Assembly: GCF_019704135.1 (NCBI RefSeq)
Contig: NZ_AP024355.1
Location: 1,302,001-1,366,000 of the forward strand
Direction of reading: 5' to 3'
From: Desulfuromonas versatilis
GTDB taxonomy: Bacteria > Desulfobacterota > Desulfuromonadia > Desulfuromonadales > NIT-T3
DNA: 64,000 nucleotides
The position numbers were made by a program, and so were the translations under genes. Position 1 is the first letter of the stretch; each line of letters opens with the position of its first letter. This document shows positions 9,311 to 19,842 of this stretch, piece after piece. Below the pieces are notes generated by a model, which was not told the DNA's origin, made no database searches, and was given only the letters and a program-made list of their open reading frames with translations.

Positions 9311-9694
9311 ATGTCGGAGCCGGAAAAGGCGGCATCTCCAAGGAAAATTCCCCTATTGCCCCTGCTGATCGTCCTGCTGTTGCTGGCCGTGGCGGTATTC
9401 GGGGATAAGGGACTGGTTCAGGTGATAAAGCTCAACAGCCAGAGGGCTGCTCTCGAGGATGAGATCCGTCGCCTGGAGGATGCCAACCAGGCCTTGCGGG
9501 AAGAAATCCAGGCCCTGCGCTCCGACCATCGTCGCCTGGAGGCCATCGCCCGCAGGGAATTCGGCATGGTCCGCGAGGATGAGTTGATTTATCAGTTCCG
9601 CACCCAGGAAAAGCGCCCGGCGGAACAGGGCGCCGTCGTGCCGCCCGAAGAACTCCAGGGCGGCCCGGACCTCGCCCCGGCCCCAGCCCAGTAG
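9311..9694 (+). CDS. FtsB/DivIC-like septum formation initiator protein
   Basis: A 127-aa bitopic membrane protein: short cytoplasmic N-terminus, one transmembrane helix (about residues 14-31), then a leucine-zipper-like coiled coil (about 38-75) followed by the conserved IARREFGMVREDE segment of the DivIC/FtsB family, which is diagnostic. The tail is Pro/Glu-rich and disordered. Family members link FtsL and FtsQ in the divisome. No other division gene is adjacent. ATG 9311 lies 64 bp after the ComEA-like gene. Confidence 0.85.
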   Translation: MSEPEKAASPRKIPLLPLLIVLLLLAVAVFGDKGLVQVIKLNSQRAALEDEIRRLEDANQALREEIQALRSDHRRLEAIARREFGMVREDELIYQFRTQEKRPAEQGAVVPPEELQGGPDLAPAPAQ

Positions 9695-9724
9695 CCGATC
9701 AGACCGTTCGCTGTTCGCCTTGCC

Positions 9725-9760
9725 AGCCCCGGGAAAATAAGCCCGGGGCTGATTTATTTC
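9725..9760 (+). terminator. Rho-independent terminator after the FtsB-like gene
   Basis: AGCCCCGGG (9725-9733) pairs perfectly with CCCGGGGCT (9742-9750) around an AT-rich loop, followed by GATTTATTTC, a modest T-rich tail. Confidence 0.65.
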
Positions 9761-9776
9761 CGGCTTTCGGGTTTTC

Positions 9777-9806
9777 TTGACAGCCCGCTCAGCGAAGGGC
9801 TAACAT
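9777..9806 (+). promoter_or_regulatory. Predicted sigma70 promoter of argS
   Basis: TTGACA (9777-9782), 18-bp spacer, TAACAT (9801-9806). It lies just after the terminator and predicts a leader of about 210 nt before argS in which I see no T-box or other recognised RNA motif. Confidence 0.6.
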
Positions 9807-10022
9807 ACAGCCCTCCTTTTTTGCCAGGCCAGAATGGAGAATGTCCAGTGAGCCCCTGGGCCTGCCGACCCCTCGCGCCGTCGGCCTGGCGAGGCATCCG
9901 TCGTGAACCGCTCAGTACGGGGGAATCGCAGGATTGTTGGGACTTCAGTCGGCATCTTGGATTGCGGTCCTCATTCCTCAATGGCCCCCGGCACGAAAAT
10001 TCCCAAGGAAGACCGAACATCC

Positions 10023-11687
10023 ATGAAAGAACGCCTCAAACTGCACATCCATCGTGCCCTGGAGATCTGCTACCGCGAAGGGTCGCTCGATTCGGGCACC
10101 TTCCCCGAATTCACCCTGGAGGTTCCCGCCCACCCCGAACATGGTGATTTTGCCACCAACCTGGCAATGGTCCTGGCCCGCGCGGAAAAGAAGGCGCCAC
10201 GAAAAATTGCCGAGGCCCTCATCGCCGCCCTGGGTGAAAGCGACGGCCTCTGGCGAGAGGTTTCGATCGCCGGTCCGGGTTTCATCAATTTCTTTCTCAC
10301 CAACCGCTGCTGGTACGGTGTGCTGGACGAGGTCGTACGCAGTGGCGAGAGTTACGGCCGCAGCAAAAATGGCGCCGGGGTCAAGGTGCAGGTCGAATTT
10401 GTCAGCGCCAACCCTACCGGCCCCCTGCACATCGGCCATGGTCGCGGTGCCGCGACCGGTGACGCCGTTGCCGCCCTGCTCGAGGCCGCCGGCTACGAGG
10501 TGCAGCGCGAATACTACGTCAACGATGCCGGCAACCAGGTGGCCATGCTCGGCCGCTCCATCTGGGTGCGCTGTCGGGAACTGCAGGGCGAAACCCTGCC
10601 GTTTCCGGAGGACGGCTACAAGGGCGACTACGTGCGGGACATCGCCCGCTCGCTGCTCGCCGAGGGCCAGGCCGAACTGGCAGGGCTCGACGAGGCGCAG
10701 GCCATCGCCCTGTGCAGCGATTACGGCGTGCGGAAAATGACCGAGTGGATCGACGGCGACCTGCGCGAGTTCGGGGTGCATTTCGACAACTGGTACAGCG
10801 AGCGCACCCTCTATCAGCGCGACCTGGTCACCAAGGAACTGGGCAAGCTGCGGGAACGGGACCTGACCTTCGAGCAGGATGGCGCCCTGTGGCTGCGCAC
10901 CACCGATTTCGGCGACGACAAAGACCGCGTTTTGCTGCGTTCCGGGGGCGAGCCGACCTATTTCGCTTCCGACGTTGCCTACCATATCGAAAAATTCGAG
11001 CGGGGCTTTGACAAGGTCATCGACGTCTGGGGCGCCGATCACCACGGATATGTGCCGCGCATGAAGGCGATGCTGGCCGGCCTCGGCCATCAGCCCGATG
11101 ACCTCGAGGTGCTGATGATTCAGATGGTCAACCTGCTGCGGGACGGGCAGCCGGTAACCATGGGCAAGCGCTCCGGCGAGTTCGTGACCCTGCGCGAAGT
11201 CATCGACGAAGTGGGGCGGGATGCCTGCCGCTTCTTTTTCCTGACCCGGCGCTCGGACAGCCAACTCGATTTCGACCTGGCGCTGGCCAAGAAGCAGAGC
11301 AACGAAAACCCCGTGTTTTATGTCCAGTATGCCCATGCCCGGGTCTGCAGCATCAACCGCAATGCCGCCGACCAGGGAGTGCAGGCGCCGGCCATGGGCG
11401 AGGTCGATTTCGACCGCCTGGTTCTCGAGGAAGAACTGGCTCTGGCCAAGCTGCTGGCCCGTTACCCCGAGGTGGTGGAAGGGGCGGCCCGGGTGCTGGA
11501 GCCGCACCGTATCACCTTCTACCTGCAGGAGTTGGCCGCCCAGTTCCACAGCTACTACAACCGCCAGCGGGTTTTGAGCGATGACCTGGAAACCAGCCGC
11601 GCCCGGCTTTACCTGGTCAACAGTATCCGTATCGTCCTGAAAAACGCACTGCTTCTGCTGGGGGTTTCGGCACCGGAGCAAATGTAG
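10023..11687 (+). CDS. argS: Arginyl-tRNA synthetase
   Basis: Charges tRNA-Arg. I choose ATG 10023 (554 aa), behind AAGGAAG at 10005-10011, over an upstream in-frame start at 9903, because family sequence begins at MKERLKLHI and the upstream 40 codons look random. The Add1 N-domain, the class I HIGH signature in NPTGPLHIGHGRG, and a KMSK-like GKRSGEFVTL loop (degenerate, as usual in ArgRS) are followed by the DALR anticodon-binding domain. The SPOR gene follows after 15 bp. Confidence 0.96.
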   Translation: MKERLKLHIHRALEICYREGSLDSGTFPEFTLEVPAHPEHGDFATNLAMVLARAEKKAPRKIAEALIAALGESDGLWREVSIAGPGFINFFLTNRCWYGVLDEVVRSGESYGRSKNGAGVKVQVEFVSANPTGPLHIGHGRGAATGDAVAALLEAAGYEVQREYYVNDAGNQVAMLGRSIWVRCRELQGETLPFPEDGYKGDYVRDIARSLLAEGQAELAGLDEAQAIALCSDYGVRKMTEWIDGDLREFGVHFDNWYSERTLYQRDLVTKELGKLRERDLTFEQDGALWLRTTDFGDDKDRVLLRSGGEPTYFASDVAYHIEKFERGFDKVIDVWGADHHGYVPRMKAMLAGLGHQPDDLEVLMIQMVNLLRDGQPVTMGKRSGEFVTLREVIDEVGRDACRFFFLTRRSDSQLDFDLALAKKQSNENPVFYVQYAHARVCSINRNAADQGVQAPAMGEVDFDRLVLEEELALAKLLARYPEVVEGAARVLEPHRITFYLQELAAQFHSYYNRQRVLSDDLETSRARLYLVNSIRIVLKNALLLLGVSAPEQM

Positions 11688-11702
11688 CGGGGAGGCTTTG
11701 GC

Positions 11703-12428
11703 ATGGTTCGACAAGTGGTGACCCGGACCGAGCGCCGGATGGAGAAGAAGCAGGCCCTGGTCCTGCTGTTCCTGGTTCTTGGAGTGTCCCTGGTGAGCTT
11801 CGTGCTGGGGGTGATGGTTGGGCGCGGCGGCTCGGACCAGCCGGCGCCCGTTGCGGTCGCCGAGGAGCGCAAGCCGGTGCCCATTGCCGCCGAGCCCCCG
11901 CCGGCGCCCCCCGCCGACCCGGCGACCCCGCCGGCTGAAGCAGCTGCGGCCGCGGAGGCCCCTGCGCCGGCCGCTGAAAAAGGGGCGTTGACCTTCTTCG
12001 ACACCCTTCCCAAGGGGGAGCAGACCCCGCTGGGCAGCGGCATCAACCGCCCGCCAGAGACCAAACCCGCCGAGGAAGCCCCTGCCGCGGCGGCCACCGG
12101 CTCCCAGCCGGCCAAGGCCGAAACCCGTCCCGCCCCCGCCGTTGTCGAGACTCCCTCAGCCCCTGCAGCGGCCATGCCCGCGGCCAGCGCCCAGGGCGCC
12201 TACGTGGTGCAGGTGGCCTCCTTCAAGGACGCTGCCGACGCCCAGGGGCTGAGCGGCAAGCTCGTCGCCAAGGGCTACCAGGCGTTCACCCAGCAGGCGG
12301 ACCTCGGCGACAAGGGGGTCTGGCATCGGGTCATGGTCGGCCCCTTTGCCGACAGCCAGGCCGCGGGCCAGGTCGTGGACCGGCTCAAGGCCCAGGAGAA
12401 GCTCTCCGGCCTGGTGAAGAAGCGTTGA
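11703..12428 (+). CDS. SPOR-domain membrane protein
   Basis: A 241-aa bitopic protein: cytoplasmic head of about 16 residues, one transmembrane helix (about 17-40), a long Pro/Ala-rich periplasmic linker and a C-terminal SPOR domain (from about 160: AYVVQVASFKD, then WHRVMVGPF). SPOR domains bind glycan strands stripped of peptide stems and direct proteins to the division septum. It lies between argS and an epimerase; argS-SPOR adjacency is frequent in this lineage. Confidence 0.85.
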   Translation: MVRQVVTRTERRMEKKQALVLLFLVLGVSLVSFVLGVMVGRGGSDQPAPVAVAEERKPVPIAAEPPPAPPADPATPPAEAAAAAEAPAPAAEKGALTFFDTLPKGEQTPLGSGINRPPETKPAEEAPAAAATGSQPAKAETRPAPAVVETPSAPAAAMPAASAQGAYVVQVASFKDAADAQGLSGKLVAKGYQAFTQQADLGDKGVWHRVMVGPFADSQAAGQVVDRLKAQEKLSGLVKKR

Positions 12429-13429
12429 GCGGGCCCAAGGCGGAAATCACCTCGGTCCTGGTCACCGGAGGTGCCGGCTTCATCGGCTCCCACCTCTGCC
12501 AGGAACTGCTGCGGCTGGGACGCAGGGTGGTGATCCTCGACAACCTGAACGAGTTTTATGCCTCTTCGCTCAAGTTGGCCAACCTCGCCGCGGTGCGCGC
12601 CTCGGCCGCTGCCGGAAGACTGGCGGTGCTCAAGGGGGACATCCGCTCGGCGGCGGATCTCGAACGGGCCTTCCGCGCCCTGGGGGACCCACAGCAGGGT
12701 GCCGTTGTCCACCTGGCCGCCATGGCCGGGGTGCGACCCTCCATCGAGCAGCCGCAGCTCTATCACGATGTCAACATCGGCGGCACCCTGCAGGTGCTCG
12801 AGGCCTGTCGCCGCTTCGGGGTGATGCGGCTGGTCTTCGCCTCCTCCTCTTCGGTGTACGGCAACAATGAAAAGGTGCCTTTTGCCGAGAGCGATGCCGT
12901 CGACTACCCCATCTCTCCCTATGCCGCGACCAAGAAGGCTGGGGAGCTGCTCTGCCACAACTACCATCACCTCTACGATATCTCCGTGGCCTGTCTGCGC
13001 TTTTTCACGGTCTACGGTCCCCGCCAGCGCCCGGACCTGGCCATTCACAAGTTCGCCCGGCTGATGCGGGCTGGCAAGCCCATTCCCTTTTTCGGCGACG
13101 GCACCACCCGGCGCGACTATACCTACATCACCGACACCCTGCAGGGGGTGACCGGCGCGCTGGAATGGCTGTCAGGGCAATCCCGCCCGGGCTACGAGAT
13201 CTTCAACCTCGGTGAATCGCGCACCGTGGATCTCTCCACCCTGGTGCGGCTGCTCGGTGAGGCACTCGGTTGCCGACCCGCTCTCGAGCGTCTGCCCATG
13301 CAGCCGGGGGATGTCGAGCGCACCTTTGCGGATATCTCCAAGGCCCGTGCCACGCTCGGTTATGACCCACAGGTGGCCATTGAGGAGGGGATTGGGCGGT
13401 TTGTCGACTGGTTCCGGAACCAGGGGTGA
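12425..13429 (+). CDS. NAD-dependent sugar-nucleotide epimerase, UDP-glucuronate 4-epimerase-like
   Basis: A 334-aa extended short-chain dehydrogenase. The Rossmann motif TGGAGFIGS is near residue 15, the catalytic YAATK is at about 160, and RFFTVYGPRQRPD plus the DYTYITD segment match the UDP-glucuronate/UDP-GlcNAc C4-epimerase branch. Start must be TTG 12425, overlapping the preceding TGA in TTGA; no ATG or GTG precedes the Rossmann fold. It probably supplies sugar nucleotides for LPS or capsule, but no glycosyltransferase is near, so the substrate is open. Confidence 0.85.
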   Translation: MSGPKAEITSVLVTGGAGFIGSHLCQELLRLGRRVVILDNLNEFYASSLKLANLAAVRASAAAGRLAVLKGDIRSAADLERAFRALGDPQQGAVVHLAAMAGVRPSIEQPQLYHDVNIGGTLQVLEACRRFGVMRLVFASSSSVYGNNEKVPFAESDAVDYPISPYAATKKAGELLCHNYHHLYDISVACLRFFTVYGPRQRPDLAIHKFARLMRAGKPIPFFGDGTTRRDYTYITDTLQGVTGALEWLSGQSRPGYEIFNLGESRTVDLSTLVRLLGEALGCRPALERLPMQPGDVERTFADISKARATLGYDPQVAIEEGIGRFVDWFRNQG

Positions 13430-13448
13430 AACAGGCCAAAAAAAAATC

Positions 13449-13477
13449 TTGACATTTGTAGCCGAAGTAGATAAATT
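13449..13477 (+). promoter_or_regulatory. Sigma70 promoter of the tRNA pair
   Basis: Consensus TTGACA (13449-13454), 17-bp spacer, TAAATT (13472-13477), placing transcription start only a few bases before the first tRNA, as is usual for stable RNA. Confidence 0.75.
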
Positions 13478-13490
13478 CCGGGCTCCGTGA

Positions 13491-13567
<77 letters not shown>

Positions 13568-13615
13568 AAGCAAATCGGGTCCTGCAATCTGGACCGTTCA
13601 AATATAGCAGTCTTC

Positions 13616-13692
13616 GGCGGTGTAGCTCAGTTGGTTAGAGCATGCGGCTCATATCCGCAGTGTCCGGAGTTCGAATCTCTGCACCGCCACCA
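13616..13692 (+). tRNA. tRNA with CAT anticodon (elongator Met, or Ile2 if lysidine-modified)
   Basis: 77 nt including encoded CCA; perfect GGCGGTG/CACCGCC acceptor stem, D-arm GCTCAGTTGGTTAGAGC, anticodon stem TGCGG/CCGCA with loop CTCATAT, and T-arm GAGTTCGAATCTC. It lacks initiator features. Elongator Met is my first choice, but an Ile2 identity cannot be excluded from sequence alone, and tilS, which modifies Ile2, lies 78 bp downstream. Confidence 0.93.
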
Positions 13693-13701
13693 TTTTTCCA
13701 T

Positions 13702-13735
13702 AAACCCTCTCCGGAATCCGGAGGGGGTTTTTGTT
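13702..13735 (+). terminator. Rho-independent terminator of the tRNA operon
   Basis: AAACCCTCTCCGG (13702-13714) pairs with CCGGAGGGGGTTT (13718-13730; one G-T wobble) with a 3-nt loop and continues into TTTTTGTTTTC. Confidence 0.85.
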
Positions 13736-13769
13736 TTCTCGCTCCCTGCACCCTTGCCAAGAGTCTCCC

Positions 13770-15146
13770 ATGCAGGATGATCTGCTCAGCGACCTCGAAA
13801 AGCTCAGTCTGTTTCACCCCGGCGACCGGGTGCTGGTGGCTGTCTCCGGCGGCGCCGACTCGGTAGTTCTGCTGCACCTGCTGCTCGAGCTTTCCCGACG
13901 GGTCCCCCTGGTGCTCCAGGCGGCCCACCTTGATCACGGGATGCGGCCGGAGAGCGCGCAGGACGCCGCCTTCGTTGGACGGCTTTGCCAGAAATGGGGG
14001 GTGGCACTTGCCTCGGGCAGTGAGGATGTCCCGGCCCTCGCCCGGCAGGCGGGGGGCGGGCTCGAGGATGCGGCGCGCCAGGCCCGGCGGCGTTTTCTAT
14101 GCGAGACGGCAGAGCGCAGCGGTTGCGGGTGGATCGCCCTGGGGCAGCACCGGGATGACCAGGCCGAGACCTTCCTGCACCGGCTGCTCAGGGGCTCCGG
14201 GACCGGCGGATTGGCCGCCATGCGTCAGCAATCCCCCCCCTTCGTCCGTCCCCTGCTGCATTTCGAGCGCAGCCGGCTGCGCGCCTATCTTCGCCAGAGG
14301 GAGATCCCCTTTGTCGAGGACCCAAGCAATGCCGACCCGCGGTTTACCCGCAACCGGATTCGTCATGACCTGCTGCCCCGGCTGCGGGAGTTCAACCCCC
14401 GCATCGAGGAGCAACTGGCCGACCTCTGCGCCAGTCTCGCCCTGGAGGAAGATTTCTGGCGTCGGCAGGAGGAGCCGGCGCTGGCCGCTCTCGCGATGGA
14501 GGTAGACGGCGGGCTGGCCCTGGACCATGGGGGCCTGCTCGAGCTGCACCCCGCCCTGAGGCCGCGGGTGCTGCGCGGGGCCATCGCCAGGGTGCGCGGG
14601 GGCCTGACGGGGATTTCCAGGCGCCACATCGAGGCGCTCGACGGTCTGCTGCTGGGCGATGCCCCCCAGGCCGAGGCACATCTCCCCGGGCTGTGGGCCG
14701 GGCGCCGTTATGACCGTTTGCTGCTTCGTCGGCAGCCGCCCGCCATCGAGGAGGATTTTTCCCTGCAGATCAGCGGGCCCGGAGTCTACCTGCTCCCCCA
14801 GGGGCGGGTCATGACCGTGAGTATCGAAACCGACGCCCGGGGGGAGGGGCCTTTGGCGGTTGAGTTCGCCGCAGACCGGGTGGGGTTCCCGCTGGTGGTG
14901 CGCAATTTCCGTCCCGGAGACCGGTTTCGCCCGGCGGGGGGACGGGGAGAGAAGAAGCTGAAGGACTTTTACATCGACGCCAAGCTCGAGCGGGAGCGGC
15001 GGGCCGCGCTGCCGCTGGTGGTCGGCCGCGAGGTCCTTTGGGTGGTGGGGATCAGGCGTTGTGACGGCATGCGGCCCGAACCGGGCGGCGGGAAGGTCCT
15101 GCGGATGGTCGTAACCCAGCAGAATTTGACGAGAATTGGGTTGTGA
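13770..15146 (+). CDS. tilS: tRNA(Ile)-lysidine synthetase
   Basis: Converts C34 of the CAU anticodon of tRNA-Ile2 to lysidine using ATP and lysine, changing decoding to AUA and charging to isoleucine; essential. 458 aa from ATG 13770. The PP-loop SGGADS is at about residues 27-32, followed by the AAHLDHGMR stretch, ALGQHRDDQAET and RGSGTGGLAAM, then a substrate-binding linker and the C-terminal TilS domain (RNFRPGDRFRPAGGRGEKKLKDFYID). An upstream in-frame TTG at 13731 would start inside the terminator. ftsH follows. Confidence 0.95.
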   Translation: MQDDLLSDLEKLSLFHPGDRVLVAVSGGADSVVLLHLLLELSRRVPLVLQAAHLDHGMRPESAQDAAFVGRLCQKWGVALASGSEDVPALARQAGGGLEDAARQARRRFLCETAERSGCGWIALGQHRDDQAETFLHRLLRGSGTGGLAAMRQQSPPFVRPLLHFERSRLRAYLRQREIPFVEDPSNADPRFTRNRIRHDLLPRLREFNPRIEEQLADLCASLALEEDFWRRQEEPALAALAMEVDGGLALDHGGLLELHPALRPRVLRGAIARVRGGLTGISRRHIEALDGLLLGDAPQAEAHLPGLWAGRRYDRLLLRRQPPAIEEDFSLQISGPGVYLLPQGRVMTVSIETDARGEGPLAVEFAADRVGFPLVVRNFRPGDRFRPAGGRGEKKLKDFYIDAKLERERRAALPLVVGREVLWVVGIRRCDGMRPEPGGGKVLRMVVTQQNLTRIGL

Positions 15147-15169
15147 ATTGGGGGGCTTTGTGGTAAATT
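15141..15169 (+). promoter_or_regulatory. Possible promoter ahead of ftsH
   Basis: TTGTGA (15141-15146), 17 bp, TAAATT (15164-15169), using the same -10 hexamer as the tRNA promoter. Both boxes match 4 of 6; it overlaps the end of tilS. Confidence 0.4.
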
Positions 15170-15248
15170 TCCGGGTGATTCCAAGGGGCCGAAGCAGGTT
15201 CACCCGAGCCTGGCTGTCGGCAAAAAAACCAAGAATTCAGGGGGTAAA

Positions 15249-17123
<1,875 letters not shown>

Positions 17124-18332
17124 ATGGCACACCCGCCCCGCCTACTCTGGGTCGAAAGCGAAATCGATATCCGCCGTGAGCTGCTGGCGGTGGGCATGGA
17201 CGCCGGCGGGGCGGATCGGCTGGCGCGCGAGGCCGGCAGTCGCATGCTCAAGCTCAGCGGGGTCCCCTGCGAGGCTCTTGCCTCCCTGAAGGAGGAATTC
17301 GCCGCCCTGGGGGGGCGGATGGGGGCCGCCCGGGGCGGTATGGTCTGTGCCGTGGCCGAAAGCGACGTGATCCTGTCGGGCTCCCTGGCCTGCCTGGGCG
17401 ATTTCAGCAGGAAATTGGCCAGCGGCAATCCTGCCCTGGCCGACATCGGGGCGCGGATCGGCAGTCTGCTCGAGGTGCTTGAACATCCGCCCAGAGTCCT
17501 TAGGGGGCGCACCTGCCAGCTTGAGCTGAATCGGCCGCTGATCATGGGGATCTTGAATGTCACTCCGGATTCGTTTTCCGACGGGGGCGCCTTCAATTCC
17601 GTGGAGCGGGCGCTGCAGCGGGCGCGGGAGCTAGCTGCCGAAGGAGCCGACCTGATCGACGTGGGCGGGGAGAGCACCCGTCCCGGCGCGGCCCGGGTCG
17701 CCGACGACGTGGAGATCTCCCGGGTGGTCCCGGTGATCCGGGCGCTGCGGGACGAACTCGATCTGCCCCTCTCGGTGGACACCCGCAAGAGCCGGGTGGC
17801 CGAGGAGGCCCTGGCCGCCGGCGCGGAGTTTATCAACGACATCAGCGGGCTGGAACACGACCCCAGGATGGTGAAGGTTGCAGCCGCACAGGGGGCCGGG
17901 CTGTTTCTGATGCACGCCCGGGGCGAGCCCGAAACCATGCAGCGGGACACCCGCTATGGCGACCTGGTCGGGGAGATCCTCGGCAGTCTGCGCCGCTCTC
18001 TGGATACCGCTCTGGGCGAGGGGATCGCACCATCCCGCCTGGCGGTCGACCCGGGGATCGGGTTCGGCAAGAGCGCCGAGGGAAACCTGGAAATTCTGCG
18101 GCGGCTGAACGAATTTCGCTGCCTGGGCCGCCCCATTCTGCTGGGGACCTCGCGCAAGAGTTTTATCGGCAAGGTGCTTGGGCAGTCCGATCCCCAGGGG
18201 CGCCTGCACGGCTCCAATGCCACCGTGGCCCTGGGCGTGGCCCGTGGTGCCCAGATCTTCAGGGTGCATGATGTCGGCCCCGCCCGCGAGGCGGCCCTGA
18301 TGGCCTGGGCGATCTGTCATGGAGCCCGATAA
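17124..18332 (+). CDS. folP: Dihydropteroate synthase with N-terminal extension
   Basis: Condenses p-aminobenzoate with dihydropterin pyrophosphate in folate synthesis. The catalytic TIM barrel begins near residue 135 (IMGILNVTPDSFSDGG) and includes the DVGGESTRPGA, ISGLEHDP, DPGIGFGKS and GTSRKSFIG motifs. Bacterial FolP is usually about 270-290 aa, while this one has 402: about 125 extra N-terminal residues of unknown function, rich in Ala/Gly and containing the SESDVILSG-like segment. ATG 17124 directly abuts the ftsH stop, so the extension is not an obvious start-site error. Confidence 0.93.
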   Translation: MAHPPRLLWVESEIDIRRELLAVGMDAGGADRLAREAGSRMLKLSGVPCEALASLKEEFAALGGRMGAARGGMVCAVAESDVILSGSLACLGDFSRKLASGNPALADIGARIGSLLEVLEHPPRVLRGRTCQLELNRPLIMGILNVTPDSFSDGGAFNSVERALQRARELAAEGADLIDVGGESTRPGAARVADDVEISRVVPVIRALRDELDLPLSVDTRKSRVAEEALAAGAEFINDISGLEHDPRMVKVAAAQGAGLFLMHARGEPETMQRDTRYGDLVGEILGSLRRSLDTALGEGIAPSRLAVDPGIGFGKSAEGNLEILRRLNEFRCLGRPILLGTSRKSFIGKVLGQSDPQGRLHGSNATVALGVARGAQIFRVHDVGPAREAALMAWAICHGAR

Positions 18333-18376
18333 CCCATCCCGTTTTTTCTAAACCTTTCCAGTGTGACGTTGGCGGC

Positions 18377-19153
18377 ATGCTCGATTTTCTAAAAAATTTC
18401 AGGTGGTTGCTCGACCTCCTCGATATCGGGCTCGTCGCCTTCATCATTTATCGGATCATCTTGCTGATCAAGGGGACCCGGGCGGTGCAGATGCTGCTTG
18501 GCCTTGCGGTCATCCTGATCGTCTATGTGGCCTCGCAGCTGGGCGGACTCTATACGCTGCACTGGCTGCTCGACAATTTCCTCTCCTCGATCATCCTGGT
18601 CATTGTCGTGCTGTTCCAGAACGACATCCGCCGGGCCCTCATCCATGTGGGACGCAATCCGTTCTTCGCCGATCTCTCCTACAAGGAGGAGACCGAGGTC
18701 ATGGAAGAACTGGTCAAGGCCTGCGTCAGCATGGCCAACAAGCGTATCGGCGCCCTGATCGTCATCGAGCGGGAGACCGGCCTGAAGGATTTTCTCGAGG
18801 TCGGCGTGGAGATCGACGCCAAGGTCTCTTCCGATCTGATCACTTCGATCTTCTTGCCCTTTTCGCCGATCCATGACGGTGCCCTGGTCATTCAACAGGG
18901 GCGGCTCAAGCGCGCCGGCTGCTTTTTGCCCCTGTCCCAGAACCCCGACATCAGCAAGACCCTCGGCACCCGGCATCGGGCCGCCATCGGCCTGACCGAA
19001 CTGGTGGATGCGGTGGCCATCGTCGTTTCCGAGGAGACCGGCAAGATTTCCGTGGTGGTCGGCGGGCGGATCACCCGCGATCTTGACTCCACCTCGTTGA
19101 AGCGGGTGCTCAAGCGCCTGCTGGAACCCCGGCTGAGCAAAAAGAAAAAGTAG
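18377..19153 (+). CDS. cdaA: Diadenylate cyclase CdaA
   Basis: Makes the second messenger c-di-AMP from two ATP. 258 aa: three N-terminal transmembrane helices (about 13-30, 37-54, 62-82) and a cytoplasmic DAC domain with both signature motifs, DGA (167-169, in HDGALVI) and RHR (199-201, in GTRHRAA). The next genes are ybbR (cdaR) and glmM, the canonical cdaA-cdaR-glmM arrangement best known from Firmicutes. In that system CdaR and GlmM modulate the cyclase. Confidence 0.95.
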   Translation: MLDFLKNFRWLLDLLDIGLVAFIIYRIILLIKGTRAVQMLLGLAVILIVYVASQLGGLYTLHWLLDNFLSSIILVIVVLFQNDIRRALIHVGRNPFFADLSYKEETEVMEELVKACVSMANKRIGALIVIERETGLKDFLEVGVEIDAKVSSDLITSIFLPFSPIHDGALVIQQGRLKRAGCFLPLSQNPDISKTLGTRHRAAIGLTELVDAVAIVVSEETGKISVVVGGRITRDLDSTSLKRVLKRLLEPRLSKKKK

Positions 19154-19155
19154 CC

Positions 19156-19842
19156 ATGTTCAAGACGCTGACGGAAAACTGGGTCGCAAAACTGCTCTCC
19201 TTCATCTTTGCGGTGATCCTCTGGTTCTTTGTGATGGGAGAGCAGAAGCTCGAGGTCGGCTATGCGGTCCCCCTGGAGTTGAGGAACATGCCCTCGGGGA
19301 TGATGGTGGCCAACGAAGTGCCCAGCCTGGTGGATGTGCGGATCAGCGGTCCGCGCACCCTGCTGGTGAATCTGCGTCCATCAGACATCAGCCTCGCTGT
19401 CGATCTCAAGGACCTGCAACCGGGGCTGACCTCCTTCAAGCGCCTCGAGGAGCGGCTCAATATCCCCAGTGCCCTCAAGGTGACCCGGCTTTCCCCTTCC
19501 TTCGTCGACGTGAAACTGGAGCGCATCCAGGAGAAGAAGGTGCCCGTCCGTGTCGAGCTCTCGGGCCTGCCGGCGGAAGGCTTCCAGGTGGGCGCGGTCA
19601 AGGCCAATCCCGTCCAGGTCCTGGTGCAGGGAGCGGAAAGCGAGCTGAAAAACGTCAGCGAGGTGGTCACCGAGCCGGTCGATCTCGAGGGGGTCAAGCA
19701 GAGCTTTACCATGATCGTCCCCATCAACTACCGGGGAAAGTACACCAACCTCAAAGACCAGAAAACCGTCGACGTCGGGGTCGCCATCGAAGAAATGCCC
19801 CAACCCGAGGCGGAAACCAACTCCGGGAGCAGTCAGCAATGA
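19156..19842 (+). CDS. cdaR: YbbR-domain protein, CdaA regulator (CdaR)
   Basis: A 228-aa bitopic protein starting 2 bp after cdaA: one N-terminal transmembrane helix (about 11-26) followed by extracytoplasmic YbbR repeats (repeated VPVELRNMP-like and [19 protein letters not shown] strands). Firmicute CdaR has four repeats; length here suggests about two, so this is a short form. Its expected role is control of CdaA activity from the periplasmic side; inferred from family and neighbourhood. Confidence 0.88.
   Translation: MFKTLTENWVAKLLSFIFAVILWFFVMGEQKLEVGYAVPLELRNMPSGMMVANEVPSLVDVRISGPRTLLVNLRPSDISLAVDLKDLQPGLTSFKRLEERLNIPSALKVTRLSPSFVDVKLERIQEKKVPVRVELSGLPAEGFQVGAVKANPVQVLVQGAESELKNVSEVVTEPVDLEGVKQSFTMIVPINYRGKYTNLKDQKTVDVGVAIEEMPQPEAETNSGSSQQ

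Noticed and set aside
9780-10022. Possible T-box leader before argS
   Set aside because: The leader is long enough, but the conserved T-box antiterminator word and a terminator/antiterminator pair are absent.
9903-10022. A 40-codon N-terminal extension of ArgRS
   Set aside because: Composition is unlike ArgRS, and a better ribosome site (AAGGAAG at 10005-10011) precedes ATG 10023.
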